Of a DNA stretch of 36,698 bases, positions 26,103 through 34,199 are shown one piece after another. The stretch's first letter is position 1. Every line of letters starts with the position of its first letter. Under the pieces are notes generated by a model. It was not told the DNA's origin. It did no database searches and saw only the letters and a list, made by a program, of their open reading frames with translations. The DNA is from Verrucomicrobiota bacterium (GTDB lineage Bacteria > Verrucomicrobiota > Verrucomicrobiia > JABWAM01), in assembly GCA_016198745.1 (NCBI GenBank), contig JACQHZ010000199.1, forward strand, positions 1 through 36,698. Direction: 5' to 3'. Both the position numbers and the translations under genes were made by a program.

Positions 26103-26126
26103 GTTGCGACAGGATTGTCTCGCCTC

Positions 26127-26636
26127 ATGAATTCTTCATCCAGCGTCACCTACGACTCGAAAATCGAGGGCAACCTCGTGGTCACGAGCGCCAACGCGGC
26201 GATCAACTGGGTGCGGAAAAATTCGCTTTGGCCCATGCCGTTGGGACTGGCCTGTTGCGCCATCGAACTGATGGCCGCCGGCGCCGCGCGCTTCGACATC
26301 GCCCGCTTCGGGGCGGAGGTGATGCGGTTCTCGCCGCGACAGGCCGATCTTCTGATTGTGTCCGGCACGGTGACGTACAAGATGGCCGCCGCCGCAAAAA
26401 GAATCTACGACCAGATGCCTTCCCCCAAGTGGGTGATCGCCATGGGCGCCTGCGCGTCCAGCGGCGGGATGTACCGCAGCTACGCGGTTCTCCAGGGCAT
26501 TGACCGCCTTTTGCCGGTGGACGTTTATATCTCCGGTTGTCCTCCGCGACCGGAGGCCCTGCTGGATGGCTTGATGAAAATCCAGAAAAAGATCGAATCC
26601 GAACCCGCCCTGCGGCGGCTCAAGGTGGCTTTATGA
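26127..26636 (+). CDS. nuoB: NADH-quinone oxidoreductase subunit B-like protein (orphan)
   Basis: A 169-residue NuoB-family protein, close to normal length. The N2 iron-sulfur cluster cysteines are present: the [12 protein letters not shown] pair, [10 protein letters not shown] and [13 protein letters not shown]. The family motif [20 protein letters not shown] is also there. NuoB carries the terminal cluster that reduces quinone in complex I, or the equivalent in membrane hydrogenases. Unusually there is no nuoA, nuoC or nuoD beside it: upstream is a dehydrogenase remnant and downstream a FecR-domain gene, with which it overlaps in ATGA. The ORF track start (26115, TTG) is less likely than ATG 26127. 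Confidence 0.85.
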   Translation: MNSSSSVTYDSKIEGNLVVTSANAAINWVRKNSLWPMPLGLACCAIELMAAGAARFDIARFGAEVMRFSPRQADLLIVSGTVTYKMAAAAKRIYDQMPSPKWVIAMGACASSGGMYRSYAVLQGIDRLLPVDVYISGCPPRPEALLDGLMKIQKKIESEPALRRLKVAL

Positions 26637-27676
26637 AAAATATGCGATTTCTGATTGTAATTTCATTCGTTTGGTCGGTTCTGTTGCTGTCCGCTGCAGA
26701 GGACCAGGACCCGTTCGACACTTTCACGGTCCAGCAAGCGCACGGCGACGCGTGCGAAATCAAATCGGCCGGCGCTTCTGCGTGGAAACCGGCAAAGGAG
26801 GGGGAAACCCACAAGGCGGGTTCCGCCGGACGGACCGGCAGCCAGAGCACGCTCACGGTTGCCTTTGATGCGAAAAACCGTTTTCGACTGCTGCCCAAGA
26901 CGGAAATCGTGATCCGAGTCAGCACGCGCGACGCGAAGTTCCGCAAGGTGGTGGACCTGACCATGAACAAGGGGGGTGTGGAAGTGGACCTGGGCGCGTT
27001 GCCTGAAAACTACCAGCTCAAGGTGCAAACCCCCACTGCCGTGTGCGGCGCGGTCGGGACAGAATTCACGGTGAACACCACCGACGATCAGAGCAACTTT
27101 TTTGTGTGCGAAAACGGAACCATCTTTGCACAATCCACCGAGGACGGAAGCTTCAGCGCGCCGACAATTGGCGCGGGACAATCGGTGAGGGCCGACCTTG
27201 CCCCCGGCAAGGAGAACTCTTATGGGCGCATCGAAACCAAAGGCGGAAAAATGCCTGTCGTGCTGGGGGCGGACGATCACCGGTTTGATGTTCAGGATGG
27301 CACAGTCTTCCTGGTTGCCCAGGCGTTCACCGAGAAGACCGACCAGGTGGCCCTGAAGGTGGAGAAGGGGGGCGTGAGCGACAAAGATAAAGATTACAAG
27401 GCGGGCTACTACGCCATTGACGGCAAGGAGGTCACCAATTTCTCTTCGGACAAGCAGGGAAAAGGTCCCGCCCTCGTGGAAGATTACCTGGTTGCAGCCA
27501 AAAAAGAGGGAAATACACGGACCAAATTGAAGCAGGCGGAGTCCCCCGATGAAAAGGAACGCCTGACGCGCGAACTCGATGATGCGGCCAAGAAAGCCAC
27601 GGAAAAGCGCCGGGCATTGTTCGAGTATCGAAAAGTCATCCGCGACGCCGTTCGCGGCAACATGCGGCTGCGTTGA
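26633..27676 (+). CDS. FecR-domain exported protein
   Basis: A 347-residue protein with a signal peptide ([18 protein letters not shown]). Residues about 30-165 form a FecR-like domain: [54 protein letters not shown] and [15 protein letters not shown], the typical beta-helix-like repeats ending in the GTEF motif. The C-terminus (about 295-345) is charged and likely coiled coil ([20 protein letters not shown]). FecR proteins in other bacteria pass periplasmic signals; without a sigma factor nearby it may be a periplasmic sensor or structural component. Its start overlaps the nuoB-like gene, and a beta-barrel gene follows. Confidence 0.85.
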   Translation: MKNMRFLIVISFVWSVLLLSAAEDQDPFDTFTVQQAHGDACEIKSAGASAWKPAKEGETHKAGSAGRTGSQSTLTVAFDAKNRFRLLPKTEIVIRVSTRDAKFRKVVDLTMNKGGVEVDLGALPENYQLKVQTPTAVCGAVGTEFTVNTTDDQSNFFVCENGTIFAQSTEDGSFSAPTIGAGQSVRADLAPGKENSYGRIETKGGKMPVVLGADDHRFDVQDGTVFLVAQAFTEKTDQVALKVEKGGVSDKDKDYKAGYYAIDGKEVTNFSSDKQGKGPALVEDYLVAAKKEGNTRTKLKQAESPDEKERLTRELDDAAKKATEKRRALFEYRKVIRDAVRGNMRLR

Positions 27677-27744
27677 GCCACAGCCGCGGTTGCAAGGGCT
27701 TGTCGGGCGGAAATTTGACCTTCGAAAAATTTCAAAAATTTTTA

Positions 27745-27773
27745 TTGACGTTTATGGCGCGTTGAATTAAATA
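27745..27773 (+). promoter_or_regulatory. Candidate sigma-70-type promoter of the beta-barrel gene
   Basis: TTGACG (27745-27750), a 17-bp spacer, and TAAATA (27768-27773), with an A/T-rich stretch AAAAATTTCAAAAATTTTTA just upstream that could be an UP element. The start of the beta-barrel coding region is about 38 bp downstream. Confidence 0.6.
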
Positions 27774-27810
27774 TGTGCGCACCAAGGAGAACCAACAACC
27801 TTTAACCATT

Positions 27811-28767
27811 ATGAAAACCAAACTCTGCAGTCTTCTTTTTGCGATCGTCATTCCTGCCGCGACGTGGGGATCCTGGGGGACAACCAACGTCATGAACAAT
27901 GCGGGCAGTGACAACACCACACCCGAACAGCAGACCGCCAACGCGGTGGCGCCGACGGTCAATCCAACCTTCAACCTGGTGAATTCGCTTTCATCCATGT
28001 TGAGCGCGCCCGGTCCTTCCAGCCCATTCATGCGTTCGGGGGGACAGAAAGGGTTGCAGTTCAAGGATCCGGTGGTGTCGCCCGGTTTCTCGTACCGCCG
28101 TTCCGATGACGGCGATCCGGGCGGGTTCGGCGGCAACGAAGTGGGCGGCGATCTGGCGGTGGACGCGGACATCTATGACGGTTTGATCACAGGATTGATT
28201 TATCAGCACCTGTATCGGGGGGCGGAAAACGCGGTGGGCACCAGCGAGCATCTCGATTCCAACGGTGTTTCGTTGTATTTCGCCAAGCGATTCAACAACC
28301 TTGTGAACGCCGGCTTGGCGTACAACTACGCCGGCACCGATCACAACCTGACTCGTAAGGTGGTCGCCAACCTGGACCGTGATTCCAATGGTTTCAGCGC
28401 CATCCTCGGGCTTAGCGACAAGAAAGGCAAATGGAACTGGTCAACCACGACGAGTTTCGGCTATGCCGCGGATGACTACGAACAGCAGAAGGACCTCGAC
28501 ACTGGTCGCTTCACATGGAGCGGCGGATTGGCGTATGATATCACCAAATACTTCACACTCGGCGCCACGTTCAATTATCACTTCTTCGTCTTTCAGGACG
28601 TCTTTCCCGGCGCCAAGATCCGCGATGACGACTACTGGACGGTTGGGCCGCAGTTCCAGTTCTTTCCCACGGATAATCTGACGGTCACGTTGGATTTCAA
28701 CACTGAGGAAGGATACGCCGGTGTCAGCGCCTACAACGCCCGCCTGGGGTTGAGCATCGCGTTCTAA
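27811..28767 (+). CDS. Outer-membrane beta-barrel protein (autotransporter-like barrel)
   Basis: A 318-residue protein with a signal peptide (TKLCSLLFAIVIPAATWG), a Pro/Asn/Ser-rich linker, and a C-terminal barrel of alternating strands: VGGDLAVDADIYDGLITGL, NAGLAYNYAGTDHNL, WSTTTSFGYAADDYEQQ, FTLGATFNYHFFVFQDVFP, LTVTLDFNTEEGYAGVS. It ends in LGLSIAF, with the terminal Phe that marks outer-membrane barrels. The ATG at 27811 gives the signal peptide; AAGGAG lies about 21 bases before it, unusually far. It has its own promoter (27745-27773) and follows the FecR gene by 134 bp, so they may act together at the envelope. Confidence 0.85.
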   Translation: MKTKLCSLLFAIVIPAATWGSWGTTNVMNNAGSDNTTPEQQTANAVAPTVNPTFNLVNSLSSMLSAPGPSSPFMRSGGQKGLQFKDPVVSPGFSYRRSDDGDPGGFGGNEVGGDLAVDADIYDGLITGLIYQHLYRGAENAVGTSEHLDSNGVSLYFAKRFNNLVNAGLAYNYAGTDHNLTRKVVANLDRDSNGFSAILGLSDKKGKWNWSTTTSFGYAADDYEQQKDLDTGRFTWSGGLAYDITKYFTLGATFNYHFFVFQDVFPGAKIRDDDYWTVGPQFQFFPTDNLTVTLDFNTEEGYAGVSAYNARLGLSIAF

Positions 28768-28790
28768 CCGGAATCCATCACCCGGCTTCA

Positions 28791-28821
28791 GGGCAGGGGC
28801 GTTCGATGAACGCCCCTGCCC
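28791..28821. repeat. Perfect hairpin (14-bp arms) overlapping the caspase-like start codon
   Basis: Arms GGGCAGGGGCGTTC and GAACGCCCCTGCCC flank the loop GAT, so the ATG at 28806 straddles loop and arm. It belongs to the same GGGGCGTTC/GAACGCCCC family as the palindrome at 29793-29820. It could end the beta-barrel transcript or hide the start codon. Confidence 0.9.
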
Positions 28822-29747
28822 CAGTTCTTGAGATGGGAACCACGGAGCATTTGTCGGCGAAACAGCCGTCGTGGTCCCATGACTGGCTGGTGCATTTCTG
28901 GAAAATGGTGGTCAGCGGCTGTTTGCTGCCATGGACCGGCAGCTTGGCGGCTGGTCAGGCGTCCCCCGCCCAAGGATGGGAATGGGATTTCCCGGCACAT
29001 ATTGCCACGGCTGTGTGCACCCAATTCCCATGGGTCAGCGATCTGCCGATGACGGGCGAGACCGTCCGTCTGCTGCGGCGTTGCGCGTTGGATGGGTTGG
29101 GACTGCCCGCCGCCCGGATGGATCATTGGAGCAACGGGTCTGCCGATGAGTTCGTCGCATGGCTGAATGATTTGGCAAAAAAAGGGACGCTGGATTGCAC
29201 CCTGATTCTCTATTTCTCAACCCACCAGCAAAGCGATGGCCGCCTCAAATTCACCACCGGTCCGGACCTGTCCGCAAATCGCATGGTTCACGTCGTGAAT
29301 GCGGCGGCCGTTAATTTCAACCGCCTTCTGCTGATCAACGACAGTTGTTACGCCGCTGCGCTCGAAAAGGGAGGATCGTTCTCCGACAAGGTCATTCGTC
29401 TTTACGCATCCACGGAGCGCGAAACATCCCGCGACCTGGACTTTGACCGCGGACCCGCCGGTCTGGAAGATTTCGCGGCGAACGAACGGCGTTTCCTGCG
29501 AACCAGGCTGCAATGGGAACCCCGCGGCATGAGTTTTCTTGGGTTGATGGGATTGAAGTGGGCCCTGCGGCTCATGGAGAAAAACGACGAAGGCGTGGAC
29601 CTTCAAACTCTTGTGTGCGAAATGATCCGCTGCCGCGACCTCTACAATGAGGATGTCCGGCAAGCCAGGGCCCAGCATCCCGTCCTCGCGCCGGCGAACG
29701 CGAACTTCACCCTCGTGCGGCGCGCCCGATCATCAGCCGCGCCGTAA
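28806..29747 (+). CDS. Caspase-fold (peptidase C14/C13-like) protein
   Basis: A 313-residue protein. The pattern fits the caspase-haemoglobinase fold: a helical segment TGETVRLLRRCALDGLGLPA before a strand-His motif TLILYFSTHQQSDG (candidate His), then a strand-Cys motif FNRLLLINDSCYAAAL (candidate Cys), then VIRLYASTERETSRDLDF. The usual SGHG is changed to STHQ, so activity is not certain. A membrane-like segment MVVSGCLLPWTGSLAAG lies near residue 35. The start at 28806 is within a hairpin; ATG 28833 (MGTTEHLSAKQ) is an alternative. It lies between FecR/beta-barrel genes and a CHASE2 cyclase, a signalling context. Family assignment rests on motif shape only. Confidence 0.6.
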   Translation: MNAPAPVLEMGTTEHLSAKQPSWSHDWLVHFWKMVVSGCLLPWTGSLAAGQASPAQGWEWDFPAHIATAVCTQFPWVSDLPMTGETVRLLRRCALDGLGLPAARMDHWSNGSADEFVAWLNDLAKKGTLDCTLILYFSTHQQSDGRLKFTTGPDLSANRMVHVVNAAAVNFNRLLLINDSCYAAALEKGGSFSDKVIRLYASTERETSRDLDFDRGPAGLEDFAANERRFLRTRLQWEPRGMSFLGLMGLKWALRLMEKNDEGVDLQTLVCEMIRCRDLYNEDVRQARAQHPVLAPANANFTLVRRARSSAAP

Positions 29748-29776
29748 CGCGCCGAGGCGCGCGCCCGACGCGCGAA

Positions 29777-29854
29777 CGACAAAATTCTTGGTGTAGGGGC
29801 GTTCAATTGAACGCCCCTACGGCGGGCGTTACGATGTGACCAAGAATTTTGTCG
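29777..29854. repeat. Nested inverted repeats: 28-bp perfect palindrome within 15-bp outer arms
   Basis: Outer arms CGACAAAATTCTTGG (29777-29791) and CCAAGAATTTTGTCG (29840-29854) are exact complements. Inside is a 28-bp perfect palindrome at 29793-29820 centred on GTTCAATTGAAC. The inner part is the same repeat family as 28791-28821. The whole lies in the 176-bp gap between the caspase-like and cyclase genes. Confidence 0.9.
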
Positions 29855-29923
29855 CACACCCGCGCCCAACCAGTGGTTCATCCCGGCTTTCAGAACGTTG
29901 AGGACCATGCTATGAAATGATGT

Positions 29924-32419
29924 ATGCGACGCCAAAAGCGGTCTTCTCCCGCCATCTTCCTGATCTGCGCGGCCATCGCGCTCCTGGCTGCCATTGCGAA
30001 TCAGATGGGATGGTTCGATCATCTCGAAACGAAAACGATCGATGAACTTTTCCGTCGGCGCCATCGCTTGAACACGTGGCTCAAGCGTGTTCACGTCAGC
30101 GGGAACGTGGCCCTTGTCGCCGTGGATCAAAAATCGGTGGAGCCTTCGATGTCAAAGTCGAAGCATGCCGACCGATGGGGTTCCGGTGGTTGGGTGACCC
30201 GCGACCACTGGCGAAACGCCATCTATTTCCTCGTCAATCACGAGAAACCCAGCGTGGTGGCTTACGACATCCTCTTTCTTCCTTACCGCACCCAAAGTGG
30301 CTCAAAAGGAAACTCCGCCGGTTCCGAAGGCGGTTTGATCGACCAATTCTTGAAAGGGAAAAAAATGCCTTTTCGGGAGATGGTTCTCGAAGAAGACTTT
30401 CCCCGGCTCGATTTGCTGAACGCTCTGGATTACGCGTGCAACACCGCTTTCGCGTCGCGGTTTTACGACGTCGAGGATGCGCGTTCGGAGGGCAAGATCA
30501 TGCCGCATTTCATCATGGCGTATGACTTCACCCGTAAAGAGGTGGAGGGGGGAACCGTATGGAATGTGGGACAGGAGGGAGTGGAAGACCGGGTCAAGTG
30601 TCTGAAGCGCCAGGCAATCCCCGCCGCGTGGATTCACAATGTTCCTCCTGATTATCCCTATGCCGACAATGCCACGCTTCCGTTCGAGGAGCTTGCCACG
30701 GCCCCCGTTCACCTCGGTTTCATCAACGTCCCGCGCGACCCAGACGGCAATATCCGACGAGTTCCTCTCGTCCTTGGCTTTCGTGATCCGACTCATCACG
30801 ACGGTCCTGTCTTCGTGCCGTCCATCGCCTTGCGGGCGTGTCTTCTCCACATGGGCATCAGCCTGGAATCGAAGGCGACGCAAGGAATTCCTTCAGCCGC
30901 GTCCGGTATGCGGGTTGAGTTCGGCAGGGAAATCCGGCTTTGGAACCGGGAACGCGAAATCCACATTCCAGTGGATCGCCATGGAAATTTGTTTCTGAAC
31001 TTTGAAGGCACCATTGCTGATTTTCCCAGAGTGCCTTATATCGATATCCTGCGCTACGGCGAAGTCCTCGATGCGGAGGCCGTCGGCAAGCTTCCCGATA
31101 CGCCCGAGATGAAAGCGCACCTGGAATTGGCGCACGAAGTCAAACGCCGGCTCGAAAACAAAATCGCGCTGATCGGACTGACCTTTACCGCAGGAGGGGA
31201 CATCGGGCCTTGCGCAATTGATTCCAACGTTCCGTACGTGTTCATCCACGTGGCCGCGATCGACAACATTCTTCGAGCCAGCTTCATGCGGCCCATGGAA
31301 GCGGCCCCGGTGATCGTCCTGCTCGCAGGCCTTCTGGGGTTCATGGGAATCGCCAACGCCTTTCCCCAGGCCCACCTCTCTGCGGTCGGCACGGCGGGAG
31401 TCCTGGCCGGCTTCCCTTTGGCGGCGATGGTCTTGTTCTACTTCAACATCACCTGCGTCCCCATCGTGTTGCCCGAACTTTCGGCGCTCGTGGCCTTCGG
31501 GGCGATCTCGCTTTACCGCTACCAGGTGGAGCAGAAGGGGCGGATCGAAATCCGCAAGAAATTCTCGGCCATGGTGTCGGGACGCGTATTGCAGTACATG
31601 GAAGATCATCCAGAACGGCTTTCCGGCGAACGGCGCGAAGCGACCATGTTCTTTTCCGATGTCGCCGGCTTTACCAGCATCTCGGAAAAACTCTCCCCTG
31701 AACAGCTCAGCCAAATCCTCAATGATTACCTCACGCCCATGACCGATCTCATCCTCAGTCGGGATGGGTATGTGAACAAATACGCGGGCGACGGGATCAT
31801 GGCCATCTGGGGCGTCACGTATCCCCAGCCGGATCACGCGGTCCAGACCTGCCTTTCCGCGCTGGAACAACAGGAAAAAATCCGCGAACTCAAGCCCGTC
31901 TTTGTCGAGAAGTACAACGTCCCGCTCAAGGTTCGAATGGGATTGAACTCCGGGATCGTTTCGGCGGGCAACATGGGTTCCCGCAATCGGTATGAATACA
32001 CCGTCATGGGCGACCCCGTGAACTTCGCGGCCCGCCTGGAGCCGGCAAACAAGGATTACGGCACCTTGATCATGATCGGAGAACAAACATACGCGCTCGC
32101 GAAAGAACAAATCGTTGGACGCCTTTTGGACCGGATCGTGGTCTATGGGAAAACGGAACCGGTGGCCGTGTACGAGTTGGTCGGCAGAAAAGGCGAGGTC
32201 CCCGACCCCCTCCTCGAAACCATCGCGCATTTTGAAAAAGGACTTCGCCTCCACTGGGAACGGGATTGGAAGGGGGCGCTCGCGGCTTTTGAAGCCGCGC
32301 TTCGCCTCCTGCCCGCCGACCCGCCGTCCCACACGTTCATCAAGCGGGTGAAAGAGTATGAGACCCAACCGCCTACCCCCGAATGGAAGGGCGAATATGT
32401 CCGACACGGCAAGAGTTGA
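29924..32419 (+). CDS. CHASE2-domain class III adenylate/guanylate cyclase
   Basis: An 831-residue membrane protein. An N-terminal helix (FLICAAIALLAAIANQM) leads to a CHASE2 extracytoplasmic sensor at about 35-455 (VALVAVDQKSVEPSM; LGFINVPRDPDGNIRRVPLV; LENKIALIGLTF). Three transmembrane helices follow (about 460-530), then a class III cyclase domain at about 560-735 with metal Asp in MFFSDVAGFTSISEKL and NKYAGDGIMAIWG, and GDPVNFAARLE near the end. The C-terminus is a TPR-like helical tail (HFEKGLRLHWERDWKGALAA). It should make cAMP or cGMP in response to an envelope signal. Its neighbours (FecR, beta-barrel, caspase-like) suggest one pathway. The ATG follows no strong ribosome site. Confidence 0.93.
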   Translation: MRRQKRSSPAIFLICAAIALLAAIANQMGWFDHLETKTIDELFRRRHRLNTWLKRVHVSGNVALVAVDQKSVEPSMSKSKHADRWGSGGWVTRDHWRNAIYFLVNHEKPSVVAYDILFLPYRTQSGSKGNSAGSEGGLIDQFLKGKKMPFREMVLEEDFPRLDLLNALDYACNTAFASRFYDVEDARSEGKIMPHFIMAYDFTRKEVEGGTVWNVGQEGVEDRVKCLKRQAIPAAWIHNVPPDYPYADNATLPFEELATAPVHLGFINVPRDPDGNIRRVPLVLGFRDPTHHDGPVFVPSIALRACLLHMGISLESKATQGIPSAASGMRVEFGREIRLWNREREIHIPVDRHGNLFLNFEGTIADFPRVPYIDILRYGEVLDAEAVGKLPDTPEMKAHLELAHEVKRRLENKIALIGLTFTAGGDIGPCAIDSNVPYVFIHVAAIDNILRASFMRPMEAAPVIVLLAGLLGFMGIANAFPQAHLSAVGTAGVLAGFPLAAMVLFYFNITCVPIVLPELSALVAFGAISLYRYQVEQKGRIEIRKKFSAMVSGRVLQYMEDHPERLSGERREATMFFSDVAGFTSISEKLSPEQLSQILNDYLTPMTDLILSRDGYVNKYAGDGIMAIWGVTYPQPDHAVQTCLSALEQQEKIRELKPVFVEKYNVPLKVRMGLNSGIVSAGNMGSRNRYEYTVMGDPVNFAARLEPANKDYGTLIMIGEQTYALAKEQIVGRLLDRIVVYGKTEPVAVYELVGRKGEVPDPLLETIAHFEKGLRLHWERDWKGALAAFEAALRLLPADPPSHTFIKRVKEYETQPPTPEWKGEYVRHGKS

Positions 32420-32526
32420 GCGCCAACCCTGTTTGAAAAAGACGCGGTTTTTCAAGCCTGTTTCGCAGGCGGATTTTCGCCCGTTGACAAGCCGCGTCTG
32501 CTGCCGGAATTTCCATCATTTGAATC

Positions 32527-33345
32527 ATGCTGCATGTTCATTCCATTGAATCCATTGATTTGCCCGAACTGGCGCCTTATCGGACTCTGAGACGCCAGGC
32601 GGAGCATCGGTGTCAGGGCATCTTCGTGGCGGAAGGCGAGAAGGTCGTCCGTCGCCTGCTGGAAAGCCGATTTCCGGTGGTCTCGCTTCTGCTCCAGGAT
32701 GAATGGTTTCCGGTATTCGAACCGCTTCTTCACAAAAGGCCCGAAGAAATCCGCGCGTACGTGACGACCAAGGCGCAACTGGAAAAACTCACCGGCTACC
32801 CGCTGTTTCAGGGAATCCTGGCTGTCGGGAAAATCCCGCCGCCGGCGTCCCTTGAACAAATCCTGCAAACCTGCGGCCGCCCCTGGCTGCTGGTGGCCGT
32901 GGAAGGGATCACCAATGCGCACAACATGGGGGTGGTGACGCGCAATTGCGCGGCGTTTGGGGCGCACGCGATGGTGATGGGGGAGACTGCCTGCAGCCCG
33001 TTTCTGCGGCGGGCTGTGCGCAATTCCATGGGCGCGATCTTCCAGTTGCCGGTTGTCGAGACGGATTGTCTGGTCGGAATGTTGCACGGCCTGCGCGCTC
33101 GACAGGTGCGTTGCATCGCCGCGCATCCGCACGCCGCGAACCTGGCTTTGCCGCAGTGCGATTTCACGAAGGACATCTGTCTGGTGTTTGGAAGCGAAGG
33201 TCACGGTTTGTTGCCGGAGACGTTGAGCGCCTGCGACGAAACCGCAGCCATCCCCATGTCGGGACAGGTGGATTCGTTGAACGTCGGAAGCGCCGCCGCC
33301 GCGTTTCTCTACGAAGTCGGCCGCCAGCGGGGACGATTTTGTTGA
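32527..33345 (+). CDS. TrmH/SpoU family RNA 2'-O-methyltransferase
   Basis: A 272-residue SPOUT methyltransferase. The N-terminal substrate-binding region has RRQAEHRCQGIFVAEGEKVV and GYPLFQGILAVGKIP. The three SpoU motifs follow: motif 1 ITNAHNMGVVTRNCAAFGA (the usual NxGxxxR), motif 2 ICLVFGSEGHGL and motif 3 IPMSGQVDSLNVGSAAAAFL, which form the knotted SAM site. It methylates a ribose of rRNA or tRNA; which site cannot be told. It lies 108 bp after the cyclase and converges with the DUF4159 gene. Confidence 0.93.
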   Translation: MLHVHSIESIDLPELAPYRTLRRQAEHRCQGIFVAEGEKVVRRLLESRFPVVSLLLQDEWFPVFEPLLHKRPEEIRAYVTTKAQLEKLTGYPLFQGILAVGKIPPPASLEQILQTCGRPWLLVAVEGITNAHNMGVVTRNCAAFGAHAMVMGETACSPFLRRAVRNSMGAIFQLPVVETDCLVGMLHGLRARQVRCIAAHPHAANLALPQCDFTKDICLVFGSEGHGLLPETLSACDETAAIPMSGQVDSLNVGSAAAAFLYEVGRQRGRFC

Positions 33346-33359
33346 GTGGCCGCAACCCT

Positions 33360-34127
33360 TCAATGGGTCAGGGCGTAAGTGACGATGTTGGCGCCGACCT
33401 TGTACGGGAGATCGCCCCATTGACCGACGCCGTTCCAGTCCCAACCGCAACAGGTGTCCGCGTCGCTGTAAAAAGAAATCATCCGCCCGCGATGAAAAAA
33501 TCCCTCGCCCCCCTGTCCTTTGCGTCTTTTGGACGGTGATTCTGGCGATGAATCGTTGTTGTCCCCATACATGTTCGGAAGACCGTTTGGAAATTCATAA
33601 GGAAAGCGGTAAATGTCGTGGTTGAAAGGCAACACCTGAAACCGTCCCTCCGGAAAAATGGACTGAACGACATCGTGGATGCATTTGGCGAAACTGCCGA
33701 ACTTTTGCAGGCTCTGTGTGTCGCCGCCGCAGTCTTCGATATAAAGAAAACCGCCTCTTTCCAGGTGGGTCTTCAGATTTTGCTTCTCCGGATCTGATAT
33801 TTGAAAGGTGAAGTGACCGTTGATATAGAGCATCGGATAATCAAAAATGCGCGAATCCGTGAGGCGCAAAACCTCGGTTTTTTCGTTTGCCGTCACGATT
33901 TTCTTCAGGTTCAACCAGCGCATGAATTTTGGAATGAAATCCTTCACATGCGCCTCCTGTTCGGCGCGCACATCCTTCCATGAGCCGCCGCTGTACTCGA
34001 TCATCACAAAAGTGAACGAGGGTGTTTCTGCGGACCTCAGACGCGGCGCGGCAGCAAAAAAAAGAATGGCAAGGCTCACAAGAAACCCATTGATCCCGAA
34101 GGTCCAGTATAATTTGACGATTCCCAT
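33360..34127 (-). CDS. DUF4159 family exported protein
   Basis: A 255-residue protein with an N-terminal membrane segment or signal peptide (GFLVSLAILFFAAAP). The conserved body is the DUF4159 pattern: VMIEYSGGSWKDVRAE, YPMLYINGHFTFQISDPEKQ, LKTHLERGGFLYIEDCGGD, and a C-terminal GQWGDLPYKVGANIVTYALT. The glutamine-amidotransferase-like fold has lost its catalytic Cys in the family. DUF4159 genes usually travel with MoxR, DUF58 and von Willebrand factor genes, and here it is divergent from moxR. Its role is unknown. Confidence 0.88.
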   Translation of the reverse strand: MGIVKLYWTFGINGFLVSLAILFFAAAPRLRSAETPSFTFVMIEYSGGSWKDVRAEQEAHVKDFIPKFMRWLNLKKIVTANEKTEVLRLTDSRIFDYPMLYINGHFTFQISDPEKQNLKTHLERGGFLYIEDCGGDTQSLQKFGSFAKCIHDVVQSIFPEGRFQVLPFNHDIYRFPYEFPNGLPNMYGDNNDSSPESPSKRRKGQGGEGFFHRGRMISFYSDADTCCGWDWNGVGQWGDLPYKVGANIVTYALTH

Positions 34128-34199
34128 TCTATTTGCATTTCAGCATAATGCCGGGATTCTGCAACGACAACCGTGCATTGACAACAAGCCCATTCTCCC

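Noticed and set aside
30893-32455. 520-residue ORF on the - strand opposite the CHASE2 cyclase
   Set aside because: It is the shadow of a clear cyclase gene with all catalytic motifs; its translation has no domain-like pattern.
32433-32455. TTGAAAAA-N7-TTTTTCAA hairpin after the cyclase gene as a terminator
   Set aside because: The stem is short and A/T-only without a GC core or a following T run; support is too weak.
34178-34183. TTGACA before moxR as a -35 box
   Set aside because: It is only about 17 bp from the ATG, leaving no room for a -10 box and a leader.
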